DNA of 64,000 bases from Odontesthes bonariensis (GCF_027942865.1 NC_134529.1:20252467-20316466), one strand, 5' to 3'. Shown: positions 12,240 to 25,340, numbered from the stretch's first letter. Numbers and translations are program-made. The notes: generated by a model from the letters alone, not told the origin.

Positions 12240-12367
12240 TTATCTTATCTTTATTATTATACATTTGGACATCCAGTGCGGGCAACAAAGAAAAGAATTT
12301 CATTGTTCAGGGAAACACGTTTCTAACTGCACATATGACAATAAACCTTTGAATCCTTGAATCCTTG
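12240..12367 (+). repeat. Retroelement 3' tail, TTGAATCC repeats
   Basis: Contains 'agaatttcattgttcagggaaacacg...tgacaataaacctttgaatccttgaatccttgaa'. This matches the widespread fish non-LTR tail of the form 'aatttcattg...gacaataaa' plus short GAATC(C)TT repeats. It truncates the plus-strand ORF just upstream. The body of the element is absent or unrecognisable. Confidence 0.6.
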
Positions 12368-12542
12368 AATTTTGCCCACAAAAAGCGGTATTACAAAAGA
12401 GGTGTTTGGGAGAAAAAAAAACAGATATGCATCACCTGTCACCAGCAGACAGCGTGCACCTCTTCTTTTTCAAGACAACACAGCAACAAACTTGGCTGGA
12501 GTTGGAGGTGATAGTGATGAACGTGTAGAAACAGGCCTTCCT

Positions 12543-12562
12543 CCCCCCCCCCCCCCCCCCCC
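12543..12562. repeat. Poly-C run
   Basis: Twenty consecutive C bases inside a C-rich stretch, likely length-variable and prone to sequencing error. Confidence 0.9.
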
Positions 12563-12869
12563 ACCTCACCCCACCCCACTTGAAAATGACTGTGGCAGCT
12601 CCTGACCTGATCACTGGCATTTACATATTAAAGGCTCTAAGTAGGGGAGGGGAGGGGGGCATGGGGGAGCAGTTGCCAGGTCAATTTGCGACAACGTGGG
12701 CCAAGTTTTCACTTTTACCACCGCAAATGCAGGGGCTTAACGTATGCGGACATGTAAGGGGCCACATACATCCACAAATCCCTCTTTTCATGCAGTGTCC
12801 ATTACCACGAAAGCGTACCGATCCGTACCGTACCGTACTGTTACCATTTTCGTAACCCTTCTGCTTGGG

Positions 12870-13055
12870 GTACCTAGCACACAGGACCAGTTCCAGGCTC
12901 TGCTCTCCGTTGTTGGTGAGGAGGCTGTGCAGCGGGAGCTCGATGGTGCTGTGCGAAACGAAAAAGTTTTCCAGCTGATTGCCGCAAAAAATGGCAGAGA
13001 GTGGTTTCAACCGGACCGCGAGCCAGTGTCGCATTAAGCTGGAGAAGCTTGGAGG
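12870..13055 (+). pseudogene. Harbinger-type Myb/trihelix fragment, frameshifted
   Basis: One frame gives FQALLSVVGEEAVQRELDGA followed by VRNEKVFQLIA. A single-base shift in the A-run at 12,986-12,991 moves to a second frame, KMAESGFNRTASQCRIKLEKL minus its last residue. Together they form the Myb/SANT-like (trihelix) DNA-binding domain found in the accessory protein of PIF/Harbinger transposons and in domesticated relatives. The conserved pattern LL..W/V..E..QR.LDG..RN.K.F..IA..M...GF.RT..QCR.K...L is visible. The upstream tryptophan and everything after the domain are missing. It reads towards the right inverted end at 13,219-13,244. Confidence 0.65.
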
Positions 13056-13245
13056 TGGTTCGAAATTATGGATGTTATTTGTTATTTGCTGTTATTTGCT
13101 ATTTATGCTTCGGCACGCACTCCGCCCACCCCTGAGGGTCCCCTTTGTACAGTGGGAACGCAAGCTGACCCCAAAGCGACCCGACCCGTACCGTACCGTT
13201 CTGAACCGACCCGTACCGGACTGCATAGTGGAAACGAGGCTTGTT
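13056..13245. mobile_element. Second Harbinger-like right end
   Basis: Holds a 28-bp direct repeat of the end at 12,813-12,840 (here 13,176-13,203, with gtaccgtaccgt cores). It ends in ggactgcatagtggaaacgagg, the inverted counterpart of the left end at 9,889. It may be the true right end of the larger element, or of a second copy whose left part was lost. Confidence 0.5.
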
Positions 13246-13264
13246 GTAAGTTTCTTGACACTTA

Positions 13265-13830
13265 GGTGCTATCTCAAATCAATACGTTGAGAACCTGAGA
13301 TGTAGGCCAATCTCTAGGCCTTGGTATGCTTCTCCGTCGCTATCTGTCAATCCGACTCCGTGGTCACTAAACCTTTCGAAGTTCTCCGTCGGGAAGTCGG
13401 ATACGCAAGGCAGTTCACCTCCCTATCAGTAGGCATCGCTACGTTAGACGACCCAATCTCGCGACGTCTATCGTGAAAGTCGTTGATTGATTGTTTACCT
13501 TCCGGCTCCGTTCCACTCCTCACACTGAACGATGGCGACCTCTTCAATAAGTCGTTCCTCGATTTGCTTCATTTTTTTAAAATGTTGACCGGCACACAGT
13601 AAACTCTTTCAAAAATGGTGGTGTTGTTGTTGTGAGAGGAAGGAACTAACTAACCGGAAAAGTGATTCCGGAAATGATGTTGTTAGACGACCAATCACAA
13701 CCCTTGCGGTCTCCGTGAGTCTTGGTCGCCTCGACGGATAGATGGGAATTCTGGCCGAAGCACGCAAGCGACAGAGAGCGTCTACGCGAGGGTCTCCGAG
13801 AGGGCTCTCTGTCACTCTCCGTAGACGACC
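13265..13830. repeat. CpG-rich stretch, probable non-autonomous element
   Basis: Base composition changes sharply to CpG-rich, with recurrent short words (ctccgt, tagacgac, cgtctac) at both ends in opposite orientations, e.g. near 13,335 and 13,815. Flanking DNA is AT-rich. I could not define clean inverted repeats or target duplications. There is no credible ORF. Confidence 0.3.
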
Positions 13831-14744
13831 ATAAATCAGTCTTTACTGGTGTGGGGTTGCTTTTGGTCCTTTAGCTTTGCTTTCCATTAGATTTCTTTTT
13901 TTTTTCTTTTTTAAACAGAGAACGTGAGGCTGACTTCATGCATTCTTGACTATTATAATATAATCGCAATATCAATAGCAAAATGAAAAAAATACAAAGC
14001 TATCAGACTGGCTAGTCTACGTTTTCTGAGTTTTTGTTTTTGTATCAGTTGAATTACACTCGAAATAGGAGGTAAGGAATTTTACAAATTGTACCAAAAA
14101 ACACTCGTATTCAAGAATATTTTGATTTCACTAGCTAAAATAAAGTCACAATATAATAATAGCTATTATTAACACAATACCAATATTTAATCCTTTCAAT
14201 ATCACGATTATAGTCAATACGATATACAGTATATCACATAAATTATTAAGGTGTATAAAGGTATACAAAATAAAGTGAATCATGGCAGTATTTTACTCAA
14301 CTGGACAACAAAAGTCGAATGCACATTATGTGGGATGAAGCTAGCTTACCATGGTTCTACCAACGCGATGAGGACTCGTTAACTAAACCATTGCAAAAAC
14401 CGTCACAACTCATGGAAGTGAAGCAAGCATTTAAGTTTGTTCTGCCATAGATCCGGCTGAAGTCTTTACTCTGATGTTTGCATAATTAACAGTTCGGTGC
14501 TAACATACAGCCTTTTAGCTGCTTTTCTAAGAAAATGAATGGATAAAAATAAAACAGCTTGTATTGTAAAACATAGACAGCTACAAAAAAATCCAAATGA
14601 TTGAGAAAACAGTGGATGAACAACACGAATTTCTATCTGTATCCACGATGAGATTAAATTGAAATTGATCGTAACCTCACACCATTTCACTGCAGCAAGC
14701 TAAAAATTATGTTAGCATTCATTCAAATTAGATTCACAGAAACA

Positions 14745-14785
<41 letters not shown>

Positions 14786-17700
14786 TTGCACTCTTTAAAA
14801 ATATCATTTAAAAAAGTTTCTCCTAAAGGTCCGGATTTGCATGTTCCAGATATTGACTGTGACTCTTCCTTTTTTACTAGCAATACAGACACAAAATGAG
14901 AAAAGACAGCAAAAGTATAACTTGTTTAGGTTTTGATATATTTCATCATTCTTTCAAAATACCTGAAGTGCATTGTGGTATGTTTTGGCTTGAATGTGTC
15001 TGTCGGAGCAGATAACCAGACAAGACATGAGGTTATATGTAAGACAAAAATATGCTTCAGTGTCAGTTCAGAGGATTTTACTTCAAACCTTTCTGCTCTA
15101 AAAATGTCTGAATTGCTTTAAATCTTCCTTGAACTTCCGCATTACAATACTGAAATGAAAGTGAACGTTTTGTTTGAAAATGGACTCATATGGCCTCGCT
15201 CTGTGTCTGTCTTATATCATGTACTTATCACTGACCAATTCCTGTGCAGGCATCTGACATCTTTGTGCAATTCATAGCATAGAACTTCAGCTATCTATTG
15301 AAACCATGTGTCTCATATTAAACACTTCCCCTCCACTTCAAATAAATCAGCCATAGTTGATGTTCTAACTTTATTGCAGCTGTATTAGCCTGCGTCATCC
15401 CGGTCAAACTGCAGATATATTCGACTACTTCTTCCTCGCTGCTACTGTTTGGCTGTTTCAGATGTGCTAAAGGTGCAACAGCTAGTTTCTAGTCATGTCC
15501 CAAAACTGGAAAACTCCACGTTTCCCCTTTTATGCAATCACCCAAATTTAATCTTGCTGTAAATTCAAGATTTGCTTTGCTTAGGTTGATTTGAAAGGAA
15601 AACTCTTTCATGCTTTTATGGCTGAACCCTCAAATAGTGGAAGGATCTATTTTGAGGAGTGCTGTTTAGAAAGGGGCCGCCACAACCCCACATCACCCCA
15701 CCCTGCCAGCGTCCCATCTCACCCACAGCTCAACCCTCCCACTCTTGTCTCCTCTCCTGCACTCCTGAGGCCGTGCTGATACTTCTCTGTGATAAAATAA
15801 TCTCAGGGGTTAGGGTCAGGCTGCAGGAGAGCATGACACGCCTCTGACTCTCCTCATTCATCCAGGCCTTTCATTACTAATCCCCATGCAGCTCCATCTT
15901 GCGTGAAACCCCAGCCTCATAGCCTCTGCCTCAGTCCCAACCTCAGCCCAGGGCCCTGAGACAGCCAGGCAGCCAGACCCCTCAGAGAGGCACGCTGCCT
16001 TTGTGTGGCTGCACTCCCCAGCTTGTCTGCCTCCCATTATTCCCCCATTCAAGCTCCAAATCAAAGCCAGCTCACATATGAAAGGCTTTTGAGGTTTAAA
16101 GCTTAACTATACCACTGGTATAACTACTGCAGCTACTATTACCAACTCTGCATGATGGATCAATATTCATGTTTCCACTGTCCAGAGTTACAGGGAGAGC
16201 CAATCCAAAGCAACTAATAACTCCAATATTAAAATTGCATATGCATATCCAAACTAATTAGGTTCCAGTGATCTAAGATCAAATATGAGCTCGTATATTT
16301 TATTTTAATTAATAACTGCTCAGTCTTGTGGCAAGTCATGATTATAGTGTACCTTTTTTGTTCTCAGTTTGACAAGTGGTCAGTCAAATGGAGTGCCAGG
16401 GAGCCGGAGCCGGAGAAGTTGGGAGTACAGAGGGATTTTTCTGCAGCGCGCTCTTTATTTAATCTAGCTTGAGTGGAAATGAAACGACAGCTGTACCACT
16501 CTCACACACTCCCCTCCAACAGCGTTGATGGATGCTTTTTGATTCCTCTTTTTCTGATGTTCATTTTGCTATGGTGCCCTTTCAATAAATATTTTCAAGT
16601 CTGTCAGTTAATTCTGAAATTCCATCGATGAACTCTGTACAGAAAAATAAACAGGGCAGCCACAGCAGTTGGCCTGGATGGGGAGTTGTTATTTTGTTCG
16701 GGCTATTGGCAGGGTACTCTCCACAGAAATATTGCTTATTTTGCTTCGTTTCAGATTCAAGCTTCAGACAGTTTATGTGAAAAACTGCAAACTGGATTGC
16801 CATTTAAACACAAAAGCTCTGCTCTATAATTACAAGCTTCATTCACACAAATGATTGGGACAGACAGCCACAGAATGAGGATTGATCTTCAGACATGCAC
16901 GTTTCTACGATCTATAACAAACTGTGGTCAAATTGCAATCAGAGGGGGGGGGGGGGGTAATTTCCCTGATCATACAAGTCATCATATTTGCATCCATCTT
17001 TGCCTGCTTTTTAAAGATTGAACTGCAAACCTTGGAAATCCCAGCAGAGCAATTTGTTGGATAGAATTTGGGAAAACACTGTGGTGAAATCCAATGTCCG
17101 CTCTGTCAGTTATATTTCTTTATAAAGAATGTTGTTATAGAAATTGTTGACACAATCACCTCAAAAATGTCCTGCGTCAAAATTTGCAACTTTCATCGGT
17201 CGGTTTAGACCCAGTCAGAGGGCTTTGTTGTAAAAGTCACGAGTGGGCCAGCGGCTGTAGTGGCCCACAACCCACTGAGTGGGCTCGCTCGAAAATAGAA
17301 TGGTACATTCCAAACCAATATAACAGCGGCAGTGCACCATCACAAGACCGCAGTAAATGGCAAAATTATTGTGCATACTTTCTGAGGCACGCCTAAAAAA
17401 AACCCCACTGTGTCCACATGCACTCCCGCTAACATCAGGTAGCACTTAAGTGTCCTTTGCACTAATGTATGACTAAACATGCTGCCCCTTCACCAAGCTG
17501 CCCCGATATGCTGAGAGGGACACTGCCATGTGCTGCCTCTGCCTCACCAGGCAGTAAAGACACCCGCGCCTTCAATAACAGGATATGGTCTGTATTTCTC
17601 ATTTTGAAAATGTGCACAAACAGCTCTTTAAAATAAAACTTCTGTTTGATTGAAAAAAAAAAAAAAGGAAGAAGAAGAAAGACAAAAGAGTCACACGGCA

Positions 17701-20700
17701 GCCGCCCATTTCCTGGGAAACTTACTGTGTCGCTAAAGCTTTCTCAAATCTGTTCCTCCTGTGTCTTAATGCACAGACCCGTTTTCCCACTCTTGTGTTG
17801 TAAAAATCAGGAATGTCCCAGATGTAACGAAGCAGCTCTCTGAAACGAAAGCATGGGAGAAAATTGAATTAATGTTAATATGGCCATTAGTTTACCACCC
17901 AGCAATAGAAATATGGCAAACCTCAGCCATTCATGCAACACCGCTGTTAATCACTTTGTTACACTTCAAACTTTCATCTGCATAGTTTTGGCTCAGGACA
18001 GGGGGAGGGTGGAGAGGCAAACCCAGAGCTAAACCAGAGATCTGTCTGCAACGTAGTCAGTCTTCCAACCACGCACTGAAAGCTCGTAGTGAACACACAA
18101 ACTCTGCTGTGAGGTATCCTTGAGGAAAATATCCACTTACCTCACAGCAACTCACAAAGGTGTGCCTCAAAACAGGCTGAAATAGAAAGCCTGACACACG
18201 CCGTCACTCTAGCTGTGTCAAATAACCCCCCTGTGCTTGTTGGCCTGTGAGGAGGCCATCGGATGAAAGGGAGCAGTGACTCGGACCGAAGCTGTCAAAA
18301 GTTTCATTTAATCTTGGTGGAAAAGTTCACCTCACACAACAAATAGTAACACTGTTTTATGTCCGTTGGGCTTTTATTTGTTGGAGAAATTTATGGCCTA
18401 AACATTGACTCGAAATTGGTCCTTTAATTAGCCGCAGCAGTTGGAAATATTCGGTAACGGAAGCAATGAAATCAAGCCTTCGGATGCCGTCACCGAATAG
18501 AAGAGTAGTAATGTTACGCTCATTCACATTTCACAGATCTGAATCTCTCTGCAGCCTGCTGGAGGATTTGTACATATCCCCTGAATTATCTGATGTTCAT
18601 CATATGTATCCGCCAGTTTTATCTGACAATAGGAGTAGCATCAGCATGAATGTGTTCCAGATCTGGCAACCTGATAGCACGCCTTTCTTCTCCCTGTAAA
18701 CAGATCATCCATTCAAAGCTTCTACATCTTACTTAAGACCTGCCCAGGCTCAGTGCCGTTGACTGGTTCCACGTGTGTGCAGCCGACACTGACTTGTGTG
18801 TGTGTGTGTGTGCATGTTTGTGAGCGTGGTTGCGTGTACGTGGCTACACTGGTGGGGGTCATGAGTCACTGGAACACGGACGTGACTGATGCCCTCTCTA
18901 AGTCTTACTCTAATTACTACTGAGGTGTTGCTGATTGTCCTGGTGACAATCCAGAGCTTGACCGGTGTGATGTTACAGCCTCGCCAAGATGACACTGTCA
19001 CAAAACCCAAGCTCGTGAGCTGTAATTGTGCATTTTCAAAAGTACTGCATTACTCAATCACTACACACCTTGACGCTTGGATGTGCGTAGATTGTGGCAA
19101 ACAGCGACCCTGTCAACTGCTGTAGTAATTGCTGCTGAGTAATGTTCTTGCTTTGGCTCGGAAAGCGAAAAAGCTCCCCAATAAATCTGGAGGCCATTTT
19201 AGGACGTCGCCCAACAGGCTGTAAGTTCACATGGGAGAAAAAAAAAAAACTTGACTATTATAGGCCAGAGAAATAGCAAAGCTGAGAGCCATACAACCTT
19301 AACAACATCAAATTAAAGCTCTCATCAAAAGTTGGCTGCCGTGGAAAGAGGGTGAGAAGGCAAGAAGTTGGCCAACAAAGCAGCAGTTAGAGGAAATACC
19401 CACACCGCTGACTGCACAGAAGCACAGCCTCTAGTCATTTCCAATGCTTGCAAAGACAATGGGGATATGCTGAGGCTTAAGTAATAAGCCCAAAATGACT
19501 TCCAGAGCAGCAAGGCCTTCTCATTTCAACGTGGCAGTGATGAGGGGAAATCAGAGCCACGCGAGTTGAGGGTTTCGTGGAGGATCAAAGATCGTGATTA
19601 GCCAGCACTGTCCATCCGCCATTATGGGGAGATCTGCCGCCAATGGCAACCATATGCCGGCTGGATTAACCTCTCCATCACAATCACTATTCAAGGGAGG
19701 AGGAGATCAGGACTGGAAAAGCAAAAAGCAAGAGAGGAGAGCAGAACAGAGAGGTGAGAGGAGCCAAAGAGATGGGGGAGTGATGAGAGGAGTGGAAGTG
19801 GAGAGGTAGAAAACATCAAATGTCAGTCATTGATGTGTGGCATAACACATGTGCCCAATATGCAGGAAGGCTTTTGGCAGGTTTCCCTGACCTATATAGT
19901 CCGGAAGTTAGAGAAACTGCAGGCTGAAACAACTCTTTCAACTTTTAAATGAGCCACAGTAGATTCTCTGTACTGCACATTTGGAATTTTAATAAAGCTG
20001 ATGCAAGTGAGCAGGGAAGTAGTTTAATTCCTGCAGCTGTGTAGAAGGATGGGGGGGCGGTTTATGGATTTTATTTAGAACTGAACAGAAATTTGAATCC
20101 CTTGTGAACATCAACAAGTAGGATGCTGGAGCTATTTCTTTGTTGGCTTGTTATGTCTTTATTTTATGCAACAGCTGATAAGCAAAGAAAAGTGCATGAA
20201 GTAGAAGTACCTGCCGGATGTAGTTCGTGTTCGATGTGCTAGGGCAGAAGAGACTTTACCGCCAGGCTGCTCCAGGCAGCTTTTTAAATATTCTTTCATT
20301 TGTCAAAAGAGGATGAAGCCCTTCATATACACACATGGAAAAACTGTTTAAGTTACAGGCCAGAACATGCCTGGCAGTGGCGACATACAAAGCTGGTCTT
20401 TTCAGTTTCCCCGAAAGACTTGATTCATGTTTTATTAAAAAGATGTTGAAAAGGATCCGTGCATCAGTGCTGGACCGGTGCAGAAGTGAAATGGGACCAA
20501 GTGGTGTACAGAGCCAGTCAAAGTTTAGACACACCGACTTATTCAAAATGAAAGGGTGCGTGAGTCCAACTTTTTGAATGGTACTCCTCGTGATCCCTGG
20601 CTTTAGGAAATGGAAAAGTTGTCAGTGCAACAAACATATTTTCCTGCAGAAAGTCCGAGATAAAAGTTCATGTAATCACATTAGGGACTTGCATTGTTAC

Positions 20701-21717
20701 TTCATGGTAAAAAGATTTTTCAATTTTATACCGCTCGCATTTTCAATTTTTCTTGACGAAGGTTTCATGAAAAATTGTAATTGTAAACAGCACCAGGGCT
20801 CATGTCCACATGAATCTGCTGGACTTTTTATTTATTTATTTTGTGTCTTTTACACATGAACCAGGACTCATCACTCACCCATTTAGGTAGAAAATGCAGA
20901 TGTTTTGAGTAGAAAATACCAAGTTAAATGGAACACGAACCCTGGTTTCCAGGATGAGAGTCATGTATTACCGGTGTGCACGTTTGTCTTGTGTTCACAC
21001 CAAATACAGACTTTTTTAGTTGTCGAAATGCGAAAATTTCACATATCATGGCCATGATATTGTGCTAATTTACAGATAAAGTCTGTTGAAACAACAGAGG
21101 AACTTGAAGGTATTTGCTCGTATTTGTGTCTTTGTATGTGTACCCACATGAGGGATTAGCATTTTGATAAGTTCATCTACACTCACCATTACTTCAAAGA
21201 AAATAATGGCCTTTATGTGAATGTATTCTGTGAATACTTCAGTGCGCATGAACAAATCACATTCTTTGGAATTAAATATTTGTGAATGATTCAATACTAC
21301 CAGGAAGCAGCTGATCCATCCTTGGTTCAGGGGGAAACACAGGGGCAAAAGTCTAAGCAGAGATCCCCCAAAGCTCCTGGGAGCTTCTAGTCACCTCCTC
21401 CAGCTCATTCGTGGGGGACAGGGAGTGGTTCACAAGCCGTCTGGGGATAAAGACTTTTTCGATTGCCTCTACTGGAGCATCTGACTACTATCTGGAAGTT
21501 GGTGTTGAAAGAAGGCACACTGTCAACACCTGCGGTACACAACCAACTGGACAATAAGTGGTCTACTAATGTTCTTCTTCTTTGTGATAAAATGAGTCGC
21601 TGTTGTCCACTCTGCACTTCAAGCCAACTTTCATCCAGACATCATTTAGTCCATGCATAGCTTCACTGCTGAGCTCATCATGCTGGCTACATACGTGCTT
21701 CTGTGAATCCCATCTAA
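13831..21717. other. Non-coding intergenic sequence
   Basis: No ORF in this stretch has a recognisable domain. It contains an (AT)n tract at 14,749-14,783, a 14-base G run at 16,944-16,957 and a (GT)n tract at 18,794-18,812. Some G/C-balanced parts between about 15.6 and 20 kb could hold conserved regulatory elements of runx2, but nothing in the sequence alone shows this. Confidence 0.5.
14749..14783. repeat. (AT)n microsatellite
   Basis: About 17 uninterrupted AT dinucleotides. Confidence 0.95.
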
Positions 21718-21718
21718 A

Positions 21719-22181
21719 GGCCGGCGCACACCTTTACGATTCGTGTACGATTTTGTCGGCCCGAATACTTCGCATGGGAATCGTAAAGGTGTGCGGTAGC
21801 AGCCGACAAACGATTTTGTCGTTTGTCGTTCCATCGGATCAAATCAAACATGTTTGATATTTCCGTACGGATTTTCCTTGTGCCAAATACAATCGTATGT
21901 GTGTGCGGTCTCTGTTCCGATGTCATCGCGCAGGATTATTTAAACAGCCAATGGAAATAGCGCACTTAGTCACGTTGGACGACTACGACACAAACATGGC
22001 TGCCTCCAGTCACGTGATTTGTGGCTTCCTATTTCGGTCATGTGATAACATTCGGTCAAAAAACTCGTAGGTTCGCAAGTGTGTGCGGTGGACGTGCGAG
22101 CGTGTCAAATACGGTCCGAATTGTTATGCCGATCACCCGACAAACGATGCAACGATGACATCGTAAAGGTGTGCGCCGACC
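21719..22181. mobile_element. Small inverted-repeat element (MITE), TAA duplication
   Basis: The left end ggccggcgcacacctttacg and the complement of the right end ggtcggcgcacacctttacg agree at 19 of 20 positions, and the match continues two more bases. A TAA lies just outside each end (21,715-21,717 and 22,183-22,185). At about 463 bp, with no coding capacity, it looks like a non-autonomous DNA transposon. The 3-bp TAA duplication suggests PIF/Harbinger. Internal words such as gtcgtttgtcg and acgattttgtcg also recur in both orientations. Confidence 0.8.
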
Positions 22182-22485
22182 ATAAGACAGTTTGTTGAAG
22201 TTAGAAGTCACTTCATTCACTTAATGTAGTCAACCTATGGTGCCTTATTCAGCAATTTGTTCATCCCATTATCGATGGTTGGGTATTTGGCTGCCTGTCA
22301 TAGCTATAGAGCTGGCAAAATACTTAATTGTTTCAAACTGACATCTTCATATGAGTCATTTGGAAAGAAAAAGGTGGTGAAAAGCACTGAAATATACTCT
22401 CAAAACAATCAACGTGGAGCTCTTCATTAGCTTTGTAAAATATATCTATAGTTAAAAATTTAAAAAAAGAAAAAGAGTACACTTA

Positions 22486-22900
22486 AGCCCAATTCGCACG
22501 GTATAAGTATTACCTATGGACCCCCCGTAATTCGGAATAATTGCAGAGAATGTCTGAGTTCTTAGTCCTGTGGGAATGCGCCATGTCCGTGATTTGTGGG
22601 GTAATAATTCCGCCGCGAATTACTTACTGTATTTCGGCGAAACACAGACGTCCTGTGGTAATTTAAGTCCCGTCTGAACGCACACCTGTGTGTTCAACCT
22701 ATGTGTACAACCAGGTACAACGGGGCAAAACAGGAAGTTACGACAATTACGGAATATCCGCTCATGATGTCTGTGATTTCAGTAAATTACAGACTTTTGC
22801 TTGTCCCGTCCGAATGCGCCACAAAAAATTACAGAGGTGCGGGGGTAGTTGCGAATTACCAGTGATCCATAGGTAATACTTATCCCGTGCGAATTGGGCT
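22486..22900. mobile_element. Small inverted-repeat element (MITE), TTA duplication
   Basis: The ends are inverted copies of about 35 bp. The left begins agcccaattcgcacggtata, and the right complement begins agcccaattcgcacgggata, followed by agtattacctatgga in both. TTA sits immediately outside each end (22,483-22,485 and 22,901-22,903), a precise 3-bp target duplication. The 415-bp body has no ORF. It looks young, since the ends differ at only about one position. PIF/Harbinger-type is inferred from the TTA. Confidence 0.85.
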
Positions 22901-22903
22901 TTA

Positions 22904-25340
22904 CATGGACAATTGAGTTGAGCTACGGTTAGAGTTGGACCTGGTCATTCAATCGGACCTTCGTTCTTGTCCCAGTATACATGCACACTCGGGGAATTGA
23001 GGAATTAACCAAAATATCTCCGGTGCCGCCACTCTGGAGAGTTTTCAAGAAAACGTTTGAGACATTTTGCTGCTTCTAACTTTCTCTGTGGGAGACTATA
23101 ATACATGTTAGTACAGCCAAATTCACTTTGTTAGTTGAAGGGTGATTTGTTAGACGACGCCGGGGTTATAGAATCAGGACTTTAGTAAAACAGGGCGACA
23201 GTTTGGAAACGCTTTAAGCAACAATGAGTAAACAATTAATGGGCTCTGAAACGTTGAGCTGACGATTAAAAAAAACAAAGTCACATTCATGTGAGTGACA
23301 GCAGGTTTATTGGGGATTTAGCTGTATTTACAGTTAAGCTTTACTGTTTTTACAAAAAATACAAAAAAATATGGAACTTTGGAGCATGTGCAAGGTGCCT
23401 CGGCCCATCTGGCTCTAGTTGAGCTCATACATGCAGCATTGATTCAGCCCAATCACCAGAGTAGATACACATACACGTACACATATATGTAAATATATAT
23501 ATAAATACATATGTATATGTGTGTGTGTGAGTGTGCATATATTACTGTTTGGATCTAACAAATAAGCCATAAAACTTGAAGAAATTCCATATATGTCAGT
23601 CAGCTGTTTGTCACGCTATCATGTGTCTCCTTCATCCACTCCTCCCACTCTGTGCCTGTTCCAAATTACTCAGATGAGCCGATGAGTCCTACATTTAATG
23701 GATCTCAACTCCTTTCATCAGCAGAGAGCCCAGTCATCACCACTGAGTGGAAAGCCTACGTGGGCTTGACTGCTCAGGGAATAGGAGCAGGATTAAGTGA
23801 TATCATATTGTTTAGCAGGGGATCTCCCTCACTTGGCAGTGGCCCTGAGATGCAGTCATGCCTTCAATAGGTGGATAGTCATATCTTGTTATTTGGCTCT
23901 GTGAGCAGATATACTGGTGATATTTTATCTTGCAGCTGTCATGACAGTAAACTGAAATTAAAATGAGGGCATTTATAAGAAAAGGGATGAGTCACTTGTA
24001 TATCATATAGACACATTCATGCAGTCGTATTACACACCAAGAGCATCTGCTAGGGTCTGTCTTTCTGTTCTCCCACTGAGGAAGCGACTGGGTGGGACCT
24101 GCAACTTCATTCCCTTGGGGACAGTTTTTGCATGGAGAGTGAACTATCTAATGAAAGAGAAAGGCCTAGCTGTGATTTATAGATTGTCTTTGTGTTGTTT
24201 GCTGTAATTACACCACTTGGCCCATGAAGTTTGCTTTTTTTTTCAAGCAGTTTTTGCAAGAGCATGTTGGTGCATTAGCTTACAGAGAAATGCACGGTGA
24301 CGCTTTAGGTAAACCTGGGCCGTGTTATAAGAGAAGGTCAACTCGGATAACTGCTGCTGCTTAAAGACTTTCTAAGAGCAGTTCTCACTGGGCCTCACAT
24401 TGCTCTCCTGTGGCATTTTAGCTCTTACAACAAAAGATAATATCTACATGTTTTTGGTACCGTGAAACCTTAACTTCCTTACAGTATTGTGCAAAATTAG
24501 ACCATCTGAGAGAAATTCATGCCTTGCCAAATTAGACTTTGTGCTTAAATAACATAAGAATAACATTTATATCCTTAATCATGTTGAGGTTTGCCGAAAT
24601 AAGTGAAAGGAGGAGATTCTGTACCTGAATCAACATGAAGCCATTGCGGTCACAGTAGAGGAAAAGATATTTGTGAATTTGGTGGTTGTGCCTGTGAATA
24701 AGCAGACCCTTAAATCCACCATTCCATTCTAATTAGGTGCAACAGATTCAATATAAACGTCACAGCCTCTCATATAATGCTGCCCATTAAAATGAAAACC
24801 ACCATTAGAAAGCACTGATGTAATGACTGTTATGAATACAAGCAGTTCTAAATGTCAAATGTCATTTATCAGGGCCACCCAGGGTTCCCCATTCTATGAA
24901 ACTGTAACAAAAGTGCACAAAGGATTATCATGAGTTCCCTTCTTGACCAAAAACATAAACCTAGAAACAGTATGAGGAAGTATTAAAGGGAACAGAATAT
25001 TAAGTCTCTTTAGAGATAATTTAAGAGTGGGATGAGAGATTGTACATGCAATCAGACTGATCTTGTAGCTGCTTAAAAAAAGAGAAATAAAATTCAGGCT
25101 GTTTTAAAGGCAGTCTTTCTCACATCTTGGGGTTAAGACAAAAGTCTTTAGTCTTGTTTTTGCCAGTTGTGTCATTCGCTGAAGCATTCTACCTTTGATG
25201 TCACTTCCACATGAGAAGCAGGGGAAGCTGTGGCGGAGAGTGACCATGGCGATGAGAAGTTTTTCGTGTTCTGGTTTTGACTTTGTGTTTTGCTGTCTTG
25301 GTTTCTTATGTCTTATTCTAGTTTACCTTCTTGTCATCAG
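22904..25340. other. Non-coding intergenic sequence
   Basis: No recognisable gene. A low-complexity TA/CA/GT tract lies at 23,468-23,542. The remainder is AT-rich and featureless to me. Confidence 0.5.
23468..23542. repeat. Mixed (CA)(TA)(TG) low-complexity tract
   Basis: Runs of acac, atatat and gtgtgt in succession with partial dyad symmetry (acatatatgt, acatatgtatatgt). A decayed compound microsatellite. Confidence 0.8.

Larger units (their letters stand above)
9889..12850. mobile_element. Harbinger-like DNA transposon, inverted ends
   Basis: The left end (9,889-9,979) and a segment at 12,773-12,850 are inverted copies of each other, including a perfect 17-bp pair (9,963-9,979 against 12,773-12,789). 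The outermost left bases (cgtgttcccactatgcagtcc) also pair with the complement of a second terminal copy at 13,219-13,240. The right side therefore holds two related ends about 360 bp apart. A TTA flanks the left end and a degenerate TTG the right end. That, plus the adjacent Myb-like fragment, suggests the PIF/Harbinger superfamily, though no DDE nuclease is visible. The interior holds other mobile material described separately, so this is a nested composite. Confidence 0.55.
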
